64,000 nt of DNA from Algoriphagus faecimaris (GCF_900101705.1 NZ_FNAC01000001.1:166162-230161), one strand, 5' to 3'. Shown: positions 35,494 through 45,364, numbered from the stretch's first letter. The notes: generated from the sequence alone by a model not told the origin. A program made the numbers and translations.

Positions 35494-37197
35494 TCAAAGA
35501 TTAAGTTTATTCAACTCGTCCACAGCATAGTTTGCAGCTCGAGCAGTGAGGGTCATAAACATCAGCGTAGGATTCTGAGTACTTGTACTCGTCATGCATG
35601 CACCATCGGTGACGAAGACATTTTTGCATTGATGGAGCTGATTGTGTTTGTTGAGCAAAGATGTCTTAGGATCATTCCCCATCCGTACTCCACCCATCTC
35701 ATGAATATCCGATCCTGGAGGAGCTTGAGAGTCTGAGACGCTGATATTTTTAAAGCCCAATCGCTCGTACATTTCAGTCTGTTGCTCCAGAAAATCTCGT
35801 GTCATTTTTTCATCATTTTCTGTCCATTCGACTGACATGACGATTTTTGGGATGCCGTATTTATCTCTTTCGCTTTCACTTAATCTCATATGATTGGATT
35901 CTACGGGGATCATTTCCCCCTGCATCCAAGCTGCCATTGTCCATAGGCCGTATTCTCGGTTGAGTAGATTATCTCGCAGCTGATGACCAATCGCATCGGT
36001 GTCCGAATTGAGTTGCCTTCCTCCTGACATTCCGATAGCATAGCCTCTAAGAAAATCGGTATCCTGCTTGAATACATTTCGGAAGCGGGGAACGTAGGCA
36101 TGACCGGGGTGCTGCCCTTCGGTCTTTTTATCTTCAAAGCCCTCGAAAGTAGCATATCCTTTTCCTCTATAATTATGGCAAGCCATAAATTTCCCCATTA
36201 GGCCATTGTCATTACCAAGCCCGTTGGGAAAGCGATTGGATTTGGAATTGAGCAAAATCGCATTGGAGTTGATCGTAGAGGCATTGACAAAGATGACTTT
36301 GGCATAAAACTCCATTTCCTCCTGACTTAAGCGATCAATGATACGTACACCAATAGCTTTCTCTTTCTGCTCGTCATAGATGATAGACTCTACCACAGAG
36401 TCAGGTCGAATAGTCAGATTACCGGTCTTTTGCGCCCAAGGAAGAGTTGCCGCATTAGCTGAAAAATAACCTCCATAGACACAGCCTCGATTACACATGT
36501 TTTGATGCTGACATTTATTTCTACCCTGCTCTCGATGAATATCCTGCGGGTCGGTGAGATGAGCACAGCGCCCTTGAATCAAATGTCGGTCACCGTATAC
36601 TTTTTTTAACTGCTCACTGTAATGCTTCTCGATGCAACTCAATTCAAAACCTGGCTGCACAATCTGATCGGGGAGCTCGGGAAGTCCATCCCGGCTACCT
36701 GCAAAGCCTACAAAGCGCTCCACATGCTCATACCAAGGCAGCAGATCCTTGTATCGAATCGGCCAATCCACCGCAAATCCATCCCTTGCCGGCCCCTCAA
36801 AATCATAATCCGACCAGCGCTGAGTGCCTCTAGCCCAAAGCAGTGATTTTCCTCCTACATGGTAGCCTCGAAACCATCGAAATGGTTTTTCCTCAATGTA
36901 AGGCTGCTCATCTTCTGCCAAAGCCCAATGCATGGTTTCTTCTCTTCCCCATCGAGCCGCACCGATTCCGGAACGCTTTTCTATGGGGACAGTTCCTCTG
37001 AATTCAAATTCCCAGGGAGCCTTCGATGCAGTGGGGTAATCCTCGATATGACGAACCATTCTGCCTCTTTCGAGTACGAGTGTTTTAAGGCCCTTTTCGC
37101 AGAGTTCTTTGGCCGCCCATCCTCCACTTGCGCCGGAACCGATCACTATGGCATCGTAGGTGTTTTCTTGTTTGGCTTTTAGGTTTAGATTGGACAT
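35494..37197 (-). CDS. GMC-family FAD oxidoreductase
   Basis: 567 residues. N-terminal FAD-binding motif YDAIVIGSGASGGWAAKELCEKGLKTLVLERG, a middle CQHQNMCNRGCVYGGYFS (Cys-rich, typical for gluconate-dehydrogenase-like members), and the C-terminal GMC signature with active-site region HEMGGVRMG...NVFVTDGACMTSTSTQNPTLMFMTLTARAA. Probably oxidises a sugar or polyol alcohol. No gluconate dehydrogenase subunit 3 gene is adjacent; instead the upstream side is the structured non-coding region. Confidence 0.92.
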   Translation of the reverse strand: MSNLNLKAKQENTYDAIVIGSGASGGWAAKELCEKGLKTLVLERGRMVRHIEDYPTASKAPWEFEFRGTVPIEKRSGIGAARWGREETMHWALAEDEQPYIEEKPFRWFRGYHVGGKSLLWARGTQRWSDYDFEGPARDGFAVDWPIRYKDLLPWYEHVERFVGFAGSRDGLPELPDQIVQPGFELSCIEKHYSEQLKKVYGDRHLIQGRCAHLTDPQDIHREQGRNKCQHQNMCNRGCVYGGYFSANAATLPWAQKTGNLTIRPDSVVESIIYDEQKEKAIGVRIIDRLSQEEMEFYAKVIFVNASTINSNAILLNSKSNRFPNGLGNDNGLMGKFMACHNYRGKGYATFEGFEDKKTEGQHPGHAYVPRFRNVFKQDTDFLRGYAIGMSGGRQLNSDTDAIGHQLRDNLLNREYGLWTMAAWMQGEMIPVESNHMRLSESERDKYGIPKIVMSVEWTENDEKMTRDFLEQQTEMYERLGFKNISVSDSQAPPGSDIHEMGGVRMGNDPKTSLLNKHNQLHQCKNVFVTDGACMTSTSTQNPTLMFMTLTARAANYAVDELNKLNL

Positions 37198-37342
37198 GGT
37201 GATTTAGGGTTTGAGAATATTTGGGAGAAGCAATCAAAAACCCGTCAATTCTCCCAGAGATTTCAATACAGAAGGTAAGAAATTGGTTTGAAAGCAGGAA
37301 GACTAAAGACCGGAGACAGAAGATTTTAAACTCCCTAAAAAC

Positions 37343-37378
37343 AAAAACGGGAAGCAATCTTTCGATCACTTCCCGTTT
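37343..37378 (-). terminator. Intrinsic terminator of the structured RNA
   Basis: On the minus strand AAACGGGAAG and CTTCCCGTTT flank inner pairs GAT/ATC, giving a long stem closed by a GAAA-type loop, then GTTTTTGTTTTT. It ends 146 bases before the GMC oxidoreductase start. Confidence 0.9.
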
Positions 37379-37720
37379 CACAAATAGAAACCGTAATTTC
37401 TAATTGCGCCAAGCTACAGTTATTATGGATTTTCCCCAGTTACCCAGGTGCTTCACCTTTAGCCTGAAATCGACTCCGAGGAGTACGTCCTTTGGCAAAA
37501 CAGTCAGCTATGCGTCTGTGGTTTCCCCTCTCAGACAGAATTAATCATTCTGCCCCTTTGCTCACTTTCTGCATACTTACGAGAAGTATACCGTAGGCCA
37601 GTCTGTTTTTGCATTTCTGCGGTAAACCGTCTCAAAATTTTACCCTAAAGCAAAATCTCCTTCATGCCCGACTTCTTATTTCAAACCAAGATGTAGGAGT
37701 CGTATCCCCTTCCTTTTATC
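37343..37720 (-). ncRNA. Candidate structured RNA or long leader, unknown family
   Basis: About 380 bases with no gene in any frame but many helices on the minus strand. Examples are GGTAAA/TTTACC, GTATACTT/AAGTATGC with a 5-base loop, CAGAAT/ATTCTG, ACTCC/GGAGT, AGGTG/CACCT and a longer-range pair GCAAAAACAG with CTGTTTTGC that encloses two hairpins. Tetraloop-like GGGGAAACC and several unpaired A-rich joints look like a folded RNA. It ends in a strong terminator. Motifs of RNase P, tmRNA, SRP RNA and the TPP or cobalamin riboswitches were looked for and not seen. It may be an independent RNA or a terminating leader of the GMC gene. The 5' end is a guess. Confidence 0.55.
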
Positions 37721-37872
37721 TCTGACTTGGTGTTATAAAGTTGCCTATAATAATGATTCAAATCAAGTTTTTACCTAATTTTTTATTAACAATTTATCCC
37801 CATATAAAAGGTTATAAAAACACAGGTTATTAACATATTTTACCTACTTATCCACCGATTTGCCAGATATTA

Positions 37873-39321
37873 TTATTTTTCGCTTTCGAAAAGTGGAAAT
37901 ACCGAGTTCGGCCTGTGAGCTTTATCAATCAAACGTGAGAGTTCCTCTACTTTTTCGGGAAATTCTTTTGAAAGATCCTTTTTTTCTCCAGGGTCAACTG
38001 CAACATCATACAGTTCTACTTTCAAACTTTCAGTTTGTTTCACATTTAGCTTTATCAGTTTCCAATCTCCTTGTCTAATCGCTTGCCTGCCTCCTAACTC
38101 ATGAAATTCCCAATACATGTACTCGTGAGTATCCTGACCGGGCTCATTGAGCAGCGTAGGCAAAAAAGAAATGCCATCCGTATCCGGAACAGGCTGGCCC
38201 GTCAGTTCGGCTAAGGTGGGCATCATATCCCAAAAAGCGGAAGGATGGTCCGTTTGCCTTCCTCCATCGATCTCACCGGGCCAATTGGCTATCATGAAAG
38301 TTCGAATCCCACCCTCATACAAATCTCTTTTATAGCCTCGATACGGGCCATTACTATCAAAAAAATCCGGGTCATGTCCACCTTCTTGGTGAGGACCATT
38401 ATCACTGGCAAAAAAGATTAAAGTATTATCTCTTAATCCTAACTCCTCCAATTTCCGAATGACTTCACCCACATAGCGATCAATCCGCTCTACCATGGCG
38501 GCATGGGTCGCCTTTGGATAAGGCTGAGATTGATAAGCCCCAATATTCATGTCCGGACCGTAGTCTGCGGCTTTTCCTCCCACGTGAGGCTTCTCTTCTC
38601 CTATTTTTTGGCGGTATTTTTCCAACAGCGCATCCTCAGGAGCGGCTAGTTCAGCATGAGGCATAATGATCGGAAGAAAAAGAAAGAAGGGATTTTCTCG
38701 ATTTTCTTCCATAAACTCCAAGGATTGCTGATGAATCAAGTCAGGGGCGTAGGTCACTTTATTTTCCCAGCCATTTTCGGGCAATTCCACTTTCTGATCA
38801 TTATCCCAAATATGACCTGGATAGTAGCGATGTGCATAGCGCTGACAGTTGTATCCATAAAACTGATCAAATCCCTGACTCATAGGGTCGCCACTTGTTC
38901 CTATAAAACCCAAGCCCCATTTTCCAAATCCACCCGTCACATAGCCTGCTTGCTTCATCAGTTTGGGGATGGTCATCAAAGTGTCCGGCATTGGATATTG
39001 GCCCTCAGGCTTTACTTCTTTATTCCCCCTGATAGGCGTATGCCCCGTATGAAGCCCGGTAATCCAAGCCGATCGCGAGGGGGCACAGACGGTGTTTCCT
39101 GAATAGTGTTGGGTAAATATCAAGCTTTCCCCTGCAAGCTGATCAATATGGGGTGTCTCTATGATCTCATTGCCCATAAATCCTACATCCGCATATCCTA
39201 AATCGTCTGCCAGAATGAAAATAATATTGGGTTTGGGTTGAATTTCAGCCTCAGAAGAAGCTTTGCGCTCACAAGAAAATAGACTTAAAAGTAACAGGAC
39301 CAGAATTGATCGAATCCGCAT
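37873..39321 (-). CDS. Sulfatase (arylsulfatase-type), lipoprotein
   Basis: Start at ATG 39321, giving 482 residues with lipobox SLFSC (Cys17). The N-terminal metal site NIIFILADDLGYADVG is followed by the modification motif C79-A-P-S-R in TVCAPSRSAWITG, where the Cys becomes formylglycine. Later motifs are HTGHTPIRGN, GKWGLG, FFASDNGPHQEGGH and YEGGIRTFMIANWPG. It belongs to the S1 family and probably removes sulfate from algal or animal glycans at the cell surface. It needs an anaerobic-type or FGE-type maturase encoded elsewhere. Confidence 0.92.
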   Translation of the reverse strand: MRIRSILVLLLLSLFSCERKASSEAEIQPKPNIIFILADDLGYADVGFMGNEIIETPHIDQLAGESLIFTQHYSGNTVCAPSRSAWITGLHTGHTPIRGNKEVKPEGQYPMPDTLMTIPKLMKQAGYVTGGFGKWGLGFIGTSGDPMSQGFDQFYGYNCQRYAHRYYPGHIWDNDQKVELPENGWENKVTYAPDLIHQQSLEFMEENRENPFFLFLPIIMPHAELAAPEDALLEKYRQKIGEEKPHVGGKAADYGPDMNIGAYQSQPYPKATHAAMVERIDRYVGEVIRKLEELGLRDNTLIFFASDNGPHQEGGHDPDFFDSNGPYRGYKRDLYEGGIRTFMIANWPGEIDGGRQTDHPSAFWDMMPTLAELTGQPVPDTDGISFLPTLLNEPGQDTHEYMYWEFHELGGRQAIRQGDWKLIKLNVKQTESLKVELYDVAVDPGEKKDLSKEFPEKVEELSRLIDKAHRPNSVFPLFESEK

Positions 39322-39677
39322 AGGTAGTAAGTTTTTGGTTGTGCCTGTAATATAAGGCAAAAACGGCTTGACTAAAATAAAAGGGGCTGAATAGCCTGGG
39401 CTGCAATAAAATGCTACATCACAAAGTATACTTTCGACTAATAGCATTATCCAGAAAAACTATCGATTTTGGGTTCCCCTTCTTCCGAAAAAACACTTAT
39501 CAAGTAGAGATAAAACCCGCCCAAAGCATGTTTTTGAGCTTTTATCCCTTTATTCTTAAATAAGATCCCGAATGGCTTTGGCTTTGAAAAATAGATAACG
39601 GATATTGATAAGTAAAGAATTGCTATTCCCTTAGTATTAGGATTTCAATTGTAAGAATAGTTTTTCAAGACCTAACC

Positions 39678-40430
39678 ATGCCAAACAAAAAAAATATAGG
39701 ATTATTTATCCCTTGTTATATTGATCAGTTTTACCCGCAGGTAGGCATAGCCTGCCTGGAACTTTTGGAAAAACTAGACTGCCAGGTCAGCTATCCGCTG
39801 AATCAGACTTGTTGTGGACAGCCATTGGCCAATTCGGGTTATGAAAGAGATACAGAAGGAAGTTCGCTGCATTTTATTCAACTTTTCAAGGATTTTGACT
39901 ACATCGTAGCCCCCACAGGAAGTTGTGTATTGCATGTCAAAGAGCACTTTCCGGAGGGAATTCGGCAAAGCCGAGAATTTCAAAATATGAGGAATAAGAT
40001 CTTTGAACTAAGTGAATTTCTCACCGATGTACTAAAGGCGGATATAAGAGGAAAATTCCCTTTTCGGGTGGGCTATCACTCTTCTTGTCATGGATTGAGA
40101 GGACTGAAACTGGGCAAAGCGAGTGAGCTAAATACCTCATTTTTCAGCAAACCTCAGCAACTGTTAACCCAATTGGAAGGTTTGCAATGGGTCGATCTAG
40201 AGCGGGAGGATGAATGTTGCGGATTTGGTGGCACTTTCGCTACGAGCGAGGAAGCTATTTCCGTCAGGATGGGGAAAGATCGACTCCAAGACCACATTCA
40301 AAATCAAGTGGAAATTGTCACCGGAGGCGATGTCTCCTGTTTGATGCACTTGGAAGGATTAGCCAAAAGACAAAATCAGCCCTTAAAATTCATGCATATC
40401 GCGGAAATCCTAAATCAAGCCCTGTCATGA
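39678..40430 (+). CDS. lutA: Lactate utilization protein A (Fe-S oxidoreductase)
   Basis: 250 residues with the paired CCG domains of LutA/YkgE: GLFIPCYIDQFYPQVG, NQTCCGQPLANSGY, GYHSSCHGLRGL and DECCGFGGTFA, which ligate iron-sulfur clusters. First gene of lutABC, which together oxidise L-lactate to pyruvate without a classic lactate dehydrogenase. Its stop overlaps the lutB start as ATGA. Confidence 0.93.
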   Translation: MPNKKNIGLFIPCYIDQFYPQVGIACLELLEKLDCQVSYPLNQTCCGQPLANSGYERDTEGSSLHFIQLFKDFDYIVAPTGSCVLHVKEHFPEGIRQSREFQNMRNKIFELSEFLTDVLKADIRGKFPFRVGYHSSCHGLRGLKLGKASELNTSFFSKPQQLLTQLEGLQWVDLEREDECCGFGGTFATSEEAISVRMGKDRLQDHIQNQVEIVTGGDVSCLMHLEGLAKRQNQPLKFMHIAEILNQALS

Positions 40431-41782
40431 ATCATCCTCAAGAAGCGGCAGCGTTTATTCGAGATGCCGAGAAGACCCAATGGCATGATGAGACGCTATG
40501 GGCAATTCGAAAAAAGCGCGATCAGGTCAGCAAAACCATCCCCGAGTGGGAATCCCTGCGCGAAACAGCCTCTCAGATCAAAGATCATGTGTTGGATCAT
40601 TTGGGGGATTATTTGGAAGAGTTTGAGCAGAAAGCAAGCGAAAATGGGATTCAAATTCATTGGGCGAAGGATGCCGAAGAGCACAATCAACTTGTCCTTC
40701 AAATTATTCAAAAAACCAACAGTTCCTACATCGTCAAAAGCAAATCCATTCTCACCGAAGAGTGTCACCTGAACCCCTATCTGGAAAAAAACGGAATAGA
40801 GGTGGTGGATACAGATTTGGGTGAGCGGATCGTCCAATTTCTCGATCAGCCTCCCAGTCATATAGTCCTGCCAGCTATTCATTTGCGAAAACGGGAAATT
40901 TCCGAACTCTTTCATGACAAACTTTTAACAGAAAAAGGAAATGAAGACCCACACTACCTAACTCAGGCGGCGAGGATTCATCTACGGGAGAAATTCCTTC
41001 AGGCTAAAGTTGCCATCACCGGAGTGAATTTTGCCGTGGCAGAAACCGGTGAATTTGTCGTTTGCACCAATGAAGGCAATGCTGATATGGGTGTGCATCT
41101 TGCTGATACCCATATCGCTTGTATGGGGATAGAAAAAATCATCCCTAGAAGAAAAGACCTAGGTGTTTTTTTACGGCTGCTAGCCCGATCGGCTACCGGC
41201 CAACCCATCACCAATTACAATTCCCACTTTCGGAGTCCTTCTCAGGGCAAAGAAATTCATCTGATCCTCCTAGACAATGGCAGAACAGCTCAATTAAAAC
41301 GGGAAAAATTCAGAAATTCACTTAAATGCATCCGATGTGGAGCCTGCATGAACACTTGCCCCATTTATCGTCGCAGTGGAGGGTATAGTTATGGCAGCAC
41401 AGTCCCCGGTCCGATTGGTTCTATCCTTTCTCCCGGGAAAGACCTTAAAAAGCACAGCACACTGCCTTTTGCCTCTACACTTTGCGGCTCATGCACTGAT
41501 GTTTGCCCGGTGAAGATCAACATCCATGAGCAACTTTATGAATGGCGGCAAGAAATCACCAAGGCTAATCCCAAATGGGCCAAAAGCTTATCAATGAAGC
41601 TGGCCTCAGGAATTTTCAAAAGCCCACTAGCCTATAGATTTTCAGGAAGCATCATGCGAAAAGCCATTCAAACTCTCCCCAATTCACTTATTTACCATCC
41701 TTTAAACACCTGGGGAAAACAGCGAGACCTTCCTAAAGTCCCTGCGGAAAGTTTTCGGGACTGGTACAAAAAGAACCGATGA
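40427..41782 (+). CDS. lutB: Lactate utilization protein B
   Basis: Start at ATG 40427 in ATGA overlap with lutA; the frame is open further upstream but lies inside lutA. 451 residues: an N-terminal LUD domain (SSYIVKSKSILTEECHLN, TGVNFAVAETGEFVVCTNEGNADM) and two 4Fe-4S motifs, CIRCGACMNTCPIYR and CGSCTDVCPVKI. Membrane-peripheral electron-transfer subunit for lactate oxidation. Confidence 0.93.
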   Translation: MNHPQEAAAFIRDAEKTQWHDETLWAIRKKRDQVSKTIPEWESLRETASQIKDHVLDHLGDYLEEFEQKASENGIQIHWAKDAEEHNQLVLQIIQKTNSSYIVKSKSILTEECHLNPYLEKNGIEVVDTDLGERIVQFLDQPPSHIVLPAIHLRKREISELFHDKLLTEKGNEDPHYLTQAARIHLREKFLQAKVAITGVNFAVAETGEFVVCTNEGNADMGVHLADTHIACMGIEKIIPRRKDLGVFLRLLARSATGQPITNYNSHFRSPSQGKEIHLILLDNGRTAQLKREKFRNSLKCIRCGACMNTCPIYRRSGGYSYGSTVPGPIGSILSPGKDLKKHSTLPFASTLCGSCTDVCPVKINIHEQLYEWRQEITKANPKWAKSLSMKLASGIFKSPLAYRFSGSIMRKAIQTLPNSLIYHPLNTWGKQRDLPKVPAESFRDWYKKNR

Positions 41783-42348
41783 TGAACAGCAAATCCAAAA
41801 TTTTAGAAAGGCTAGGAAGTCAAACTAAGAGCGCAAAAAGACCCTTGCCCGAATGGGAGTCCTCCACATTTGATGGGGATTTGGAAGCTCATTTCACTAC
41901 TGCCATCCAGGCAAATAAAGGTCAGGTGATGGAATTGGCAGATTTTGAAATATGGATGACCAAACAAGTATTTCAGACTATTCTCTGCCTTTCTAAGCAT
42001 TTTCAGGAGGAGAAATCCATAGCCCTTCCTTCGGATGCCCATGATTTGGCTCATTTGAATCTTGCGATTTTGGATGGACAATTTGGAACAGCAGAAAATG
42101 GAGCGATTTGGCTGGAAGATGATAACCTACAGTTGAGAGCCATCCCTTTTATCACTGAGCATTTGGTTGTTTTCCTGAGTCGCAAAAATCTGGTCTCTGA
42201 CATGCATGCTGCCTATGCCAAAATTCAAGAATCAAAGGCGGGGTTTGGACTATTTTTGGCCGGTCCATCGAAAACTGCCGACATTGAGCAATCCCTAGTC
42301 ATCGGAGCACATGGATCAAAAAGTCTGCTTGTCGTTTGGCATGACTAG
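41779..42348 (+). CDS. lutC: Lactate utilization protein C (LUD domain)
   Basis: 189 residues with the LUD-domain end motifs GQFGTAENGAIWLEDDN, LVVFLSRKNLV and FGLFLAGPSKTADIEQSLVIGAHG. It starts in overlap with the lutB stop (ATGATGA gives two possible Met codons). Third component of the lactate oxidation complex. It converges on a histidine kinase gene with only four bases between stops. Confidence 0.93.
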   Translation: MMNSKSKILERLGSQTKSAKRPLPEWESSTFDGDLEAHFTTAIQANKGQVMELADFEIWMTKQVFQTILCLSKHFQEEKSIALPSDAHDLAHLNLAILDGQFGTAENGAIWLEDDNLQLRAIPFITEHLVVFLSRKNLVSDMHAAYAKIQESKAGFGLFLAGPSKTADIEQSLVIGAHGSKSLLVVWHD

Positions 42349-42352
42349 TAAA

Positions 42353-43648
42353 TTATTGATTTTCCCGAATGAGATAAAAACGGTTTTCTCCTTTTTCAGA
42401 AAGATCAAAGCCCAACGTAATCTCAAGGCTATCGGCAATTTTTTTACATAAATGAAGGCCTAGACCTGTACCCTTTTCCCGCTTGGTACCAAAAGAAGAT
42501 TTAACTTGAAATTCGAATAAGTTTTTCTGAATTTCTTGGGGAATAGGTGCTCCAAAATTACAAACATCCCATCGGACTTCCTCTTTGCTGATACTGAGTT
42601 GAAATAAAATCTCTGTATTTTCAGGGGAGAACTTGATGGCATTATCTAATAGGTTTTTTAGAATAATCCGAATTTCATTGGCCTCTATCTCTTGAGTTTG
42701 ATCTTCCCCAAACAGCTCCAATTTAATCAGTTGATTTTTTCTGTTTGCTTGAACCTGCATAGTCTGCATCAGTTCGGTACTAAACTCTAGCAAACTGCAC
42801 GCGGTTAACTCTGCGCGCTGATCAGAAAGCTCTGTTTTTACCCAGCTGAGAGTGTTATTCAGTACATTATTCAAATGAAAACTTTGATGCTTAAGGTCTT
42901 TAAAAATGATGTCCAATTCGTCCTTTTCCATTCCTAAGGTATCCATTAGCTCTAGGGTGGAGCTAAGTGTACCTATGGGGTTTTTAAGGTCATGTGAAAG
43001 CATGGCTAAGAGCTGATTCTTTTTCAAATTGACCTCTGAAAGCTCCTTTAATGTTTCTTCATTCGCTTTTCGAAGGTACTCAAGGGTTAGATTCTGCTTT
43101 TGGTAATTGCTCACAAACACAAAGACACCAAAGAACACAAAAAGCCCGCACCATATCAGGGTCACGATATGGTCCCAAAACAAATTTTCTAAATCGGTGT
43201 AATGCTGATCTACAGCAATTAATTCCTTGACCTCCAAATAAAAAAAGGAGGAATACAACAGGATGGTGAAAGTAAGCCAAATAAACTGCTGTGTCTTTCG
43301 TTTGATAAAAATTCCAATGGAGACAATAATGATAAAAATAGTGTAATTAGTAGGTCCTCTAAACCCCTCATTATTAAAGTAATTCAAAGAAATAGTAAGC
43401 AAACCAAGCCCCAATAAAAGCTGCATGATCAGAAAATGATCTCCCTTTTTTCTCATCCAGAAAAAACTAAAGAGAAAGGGAATTGCAAGGATTAATTTTA
43501 CCGATATAATAAAGTCACCCAAGCCCAAGAAATAATCAGATATTCCCAAAAACACCAACAGTATTGCCGCCAAAATGGCTAGTGTTTCTGAGATTTTAGC
43601 CTGTAAATCATTGAGCGAATCCGGCCAGTCAATTCTCGACAAGTTCAT
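42353..43648 (-). CDS. Membrane sensor histidine kinase
   Basis: 431 residues. Six predicted membrane segments occupy about 15-190, followed by a coiled coil (LRKANEETLKELSEVNLKKN), the phospho-acceptor helix LLAMLSHDLKNPIGTLSSTLE (His about 219), and an ATPase domain with N-box ILKNLLDNAIKFSPE, CNFGAP and GTGLGLHLCKKI. No response regulator gene is adjacent, so it is an orphan kinase. Signal unknown. Confidence 0.9.
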   Translation of the reverse strand: MNLSRIDWPDSLNDLQAKISETLAILAAILLVFLGISDYFLGLGDFIISVKLILAIPFLFSFFWMRKKGDHFLIMQLLLGLGLLTISLNYFNNEGFRGPTNYTIFIIIVSIGIFIKRKTQQFIWLTFTILLYSSFFYLEVKELIAVDQHYTDLENLFWDHIVTLIWCGLFVFFGVFVFVSNYQKQNLTLEYLRKANEETLKELSEVNLKKNQLLAMLSHDLKNPIGTLSSTLELMDTLGMEKDELDIIFKDLKHQSFHLNNVLNNTLSWVKTELSDQRAELTACSLLEFSTELMQTMQVQANRKNQLIKLELFGEDQTQEIEANEIRIILKNLLDNAIKFSPENTEILFQLSISKEEVRWDVCNFGAPIPQEIQKNLFEFQVKSSFGTKREKGTGLGLHLCKKIADSLEITLGFDLSEKGENRFYLIRENQ

Positions 43649-43711
43649 ATTAAAAATTTTTGAAAGACTAAAACTAAGATATAAAAATCAAAAACGATAA
43701 TACAAACGAAA

Positions 43712-44749
43712 TTAAACTCTTATCAGTTTGATGGGGTAGGATTTTCCGGCATTCCATTGACATACATAAATATTTTTATCCTGATCAATGCAGACATCAT
43801 GACAATGCTTAAATACGGGGGTATTTTGGACCATGAGTTGCAGTTCTCCATCGATATACGTAGGCGCTGTTCCTCCTGGATTAGAGACCACCTTGTTTTC
43901 AGCATTGAGAATGGTAACGAAGCCAGAATTATCCATTTGCTCTAGGTATTTCAAACGTGACCAGCATACTCCTGCGTATAATTCGTCCCCATCAATCACA
44001 GGGCGGCAGACGAAGGCCCCGGGCAGGAAAATTGTTTCTATATACTTGCCATCCAAGGTGAATCTCTTAAAAGAATTGTGACCTCTAGAAGTACAAATCA
44101 AAGTCGGCTCCTTTCCCCTCCGTTGATCTACAGTAATGCCATGAGCGGTTTTAAACTGCTGATCTTCATGTCCATCTCCTCCAAATTTCCGGGTAAAATT
44201 ACCCGCTGAATCGTAATGTAAAAAGTACTGGGATCCATAGCCATCTGCAATATATAAGTCCCCGTTTGGAGCTACAGCTGTCTCTGTAGGAACATAGCGC
44301 ATTCCCTCCGAATAAATACCCTCTTGTTGCGGCGAAGCTATTTCTGTGACTATTTGGCCACCAAGAGTGGTCTTAAGGACTCTACCCCCATTATCTACAA
44401 TCCACAAATACTCAGCATCACCCTCATCTACCAAAGTAAGCCCATGGGCGGCGGGTAAATTCAAAGTCCAAGAGTCCAGATACTTCCCGGATTGGTCGTA
44501 AATGATCACATTATTTTTCGGTTCGTCAGTGAGGAGAATCATCCTTTTTTTTCTATCCATTACCATTTCATGGCAATTGTTCACTGGGAATTTAGAAGGG
44601 TCAAGCATACCCCATTTTTCATCTACCCGATAGGTAAAGTCTCCATGACCTAAAATCGTGGATGGAATGGAAAAAATTGATTGGGGTTTGATACTCATAG
44701 CTATTCCGATTAGAGAGGAGGTTTGAAGAAATTTTCTACGACTAGACAT
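43712..44749 (-). CDS. Tat-exported NHL/6-bladed beta-propeller protein
   Basis: 345 residues starting MSSRRKFLQTSSLIGIAMS, a twin-arginine signal. Repeats of NHL type follow: NNVIIYDQSGKYLDSW, AVAPNGDLYIADGYGSQYFLHYDSAGNFTRKFGGDG and HGITVDQRRG, similar to the lyase domain of peptidylglycine amidating enzymes and to streptogramin lyase-like proteins. A closing strand HDVCIDQDKNIYVCQWNAG completes the propeller. Periplasmic; function unknown. Confidence 0.75.
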   Translation of the reverse strand: MSSRRKFLQTSSLIGIAMSIKPQSIFSIPSTILGHGDFTYRVDEKWGMLDPSKFPVNNCHEMVMDRKKRMILLTDEPKNNVIIYDQSGKYLDSWTLNLPAAHGLTLVDEGDAEYLWIVDNGGRVLKTTLGGQIVTEIASPQQEGIYSEGMRYVPTETAVAPNGDLYIADGYGSQYFLHYDSAGNFTRKFGGDGHEDQQFKTAHGITVDQRRGKEPTLICTSRGHNSFKRFTLDGKYIETIFLPGAFVCRPVIDGDELYAGVCWSRLKYLEQMDNSGFVTILNAENKVVSNPGGTAPTYIDGELQLMVQNTPVFKHCHDVCIDQDKNIYVCQWNAGKSYPIKLIRV

Positions 44750-44904
44750 AAAGAAAGTGTTTTTTGAAGTTAAGCTATTGATGAAAAATTAACAAATTCA
44801 AGTTATACCTTAAATATGAGCCCTTTTTGATCAGAAATTTCTTTTCAAAATCTACTTTTGAAGTTGGCTTCCTTATCTTCGAAGCAAAATCTAAGTCAAG
44901 TAAA

Positions 44905-45192
44905 ATGAAATGGACCAATCAGCCTGAAGGTGTTTTATTACAGCGCTCATTTTTATTCGGAATTACCGGTATTGTGCTAGGAACTTTATCTCTTCTGAAT
45001 TCCCATCTTCTGCTTTATCAAGCCCCTATGGGACCACTTAACGGGGTTGCCATTTTGCTCCAACTCATTGGTTTGAGTCTTTCTGTGTTGGTCCTTCGAA
45101 AGCGAAAAATCAGTAAAGAAACGGTAGAAAAAGCCAAAGTTATGACCCTGATTTTGGCAGTTTCTTTGTTATTTTTTATTCTTTCGATTTAA
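44905..45192 (+). CDS. Small membrane protein, three hydrophobic segments
   Basis: Start at ATG 44905 (MKWTNQPEGVLLQRSF) with 95 residues. Three hydrophobic segments: FGITGIVLGTLSLL, GVAILLQLIGLSLSVLVL and VMTLILAVSLLFFILSI, separated by a basic loop RKRKISKETVEKAK. No recognised family. It precedes a terminator hairpin and the insertion element. Confidence 0.55.
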   Translation: MKWTNQPEGVLLQRSFLFGITGIVLGTLSLLNSHLLLYQAPMGPLNGVAILLQLIGLSLSVLVLRKRKISKETVEKAKVMTLILAVSLLFFILSI

Positions 45193-45320
45193 GGCAAAAA
45201 TAGACTATACGATGAGTCTGCCTACGGCAGATAAACCTGAAGAGCACAAGAACACTTCTGAATACTTTGCGATAGAGAAAGAGGTAGACTTGAAGACCTT
45301 GCGCCATTAGGACATAAAAA

Positions 45321-45349
45321 AATCCCTAGACTTTCTCCGTCTAGGGATT
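45321..45349 (-). terminator. Strong bidirectional hairpin, probably the original clpC terminator
   Basis: AATCCCTAGAC and GTCTAGGGATT form a perfect 11-bp stem with a 7-base loop. On the minus strand it is followed by seven T. It lies just outside the insertion element, on the side away from clpC, so before the insertion it would have stood about 70 bases behind the clpC stop codon. Confidence 0.88.
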
Positions 45350-45364
45350 TTCTAATTTATCATT

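Noticed and set aside
37400..37700. RNase P RNA, tmRNA, SRP RNA or known riboswitch
   Set aside because: GAGGAAAGUCC and ACAGAA (RNase P), the tRNA-like ends of tmRNA, the SRP loop, the TPP core and the B12 box were all looked for and not found.
40214..40426. Upstream extension of lutB overlapping lutA
   Set aside because: It lies wholly within lutA in another frame; the ATGA overlap at 40427 gives the standard LutB length.
45212..45310. 32-codon frame MSLPTADKPEEHKN...
   Set aside because: Short, contains a small inverted repeat (TCTGCC/GGCAGA), no signal or known motif; too weak to call a gene.
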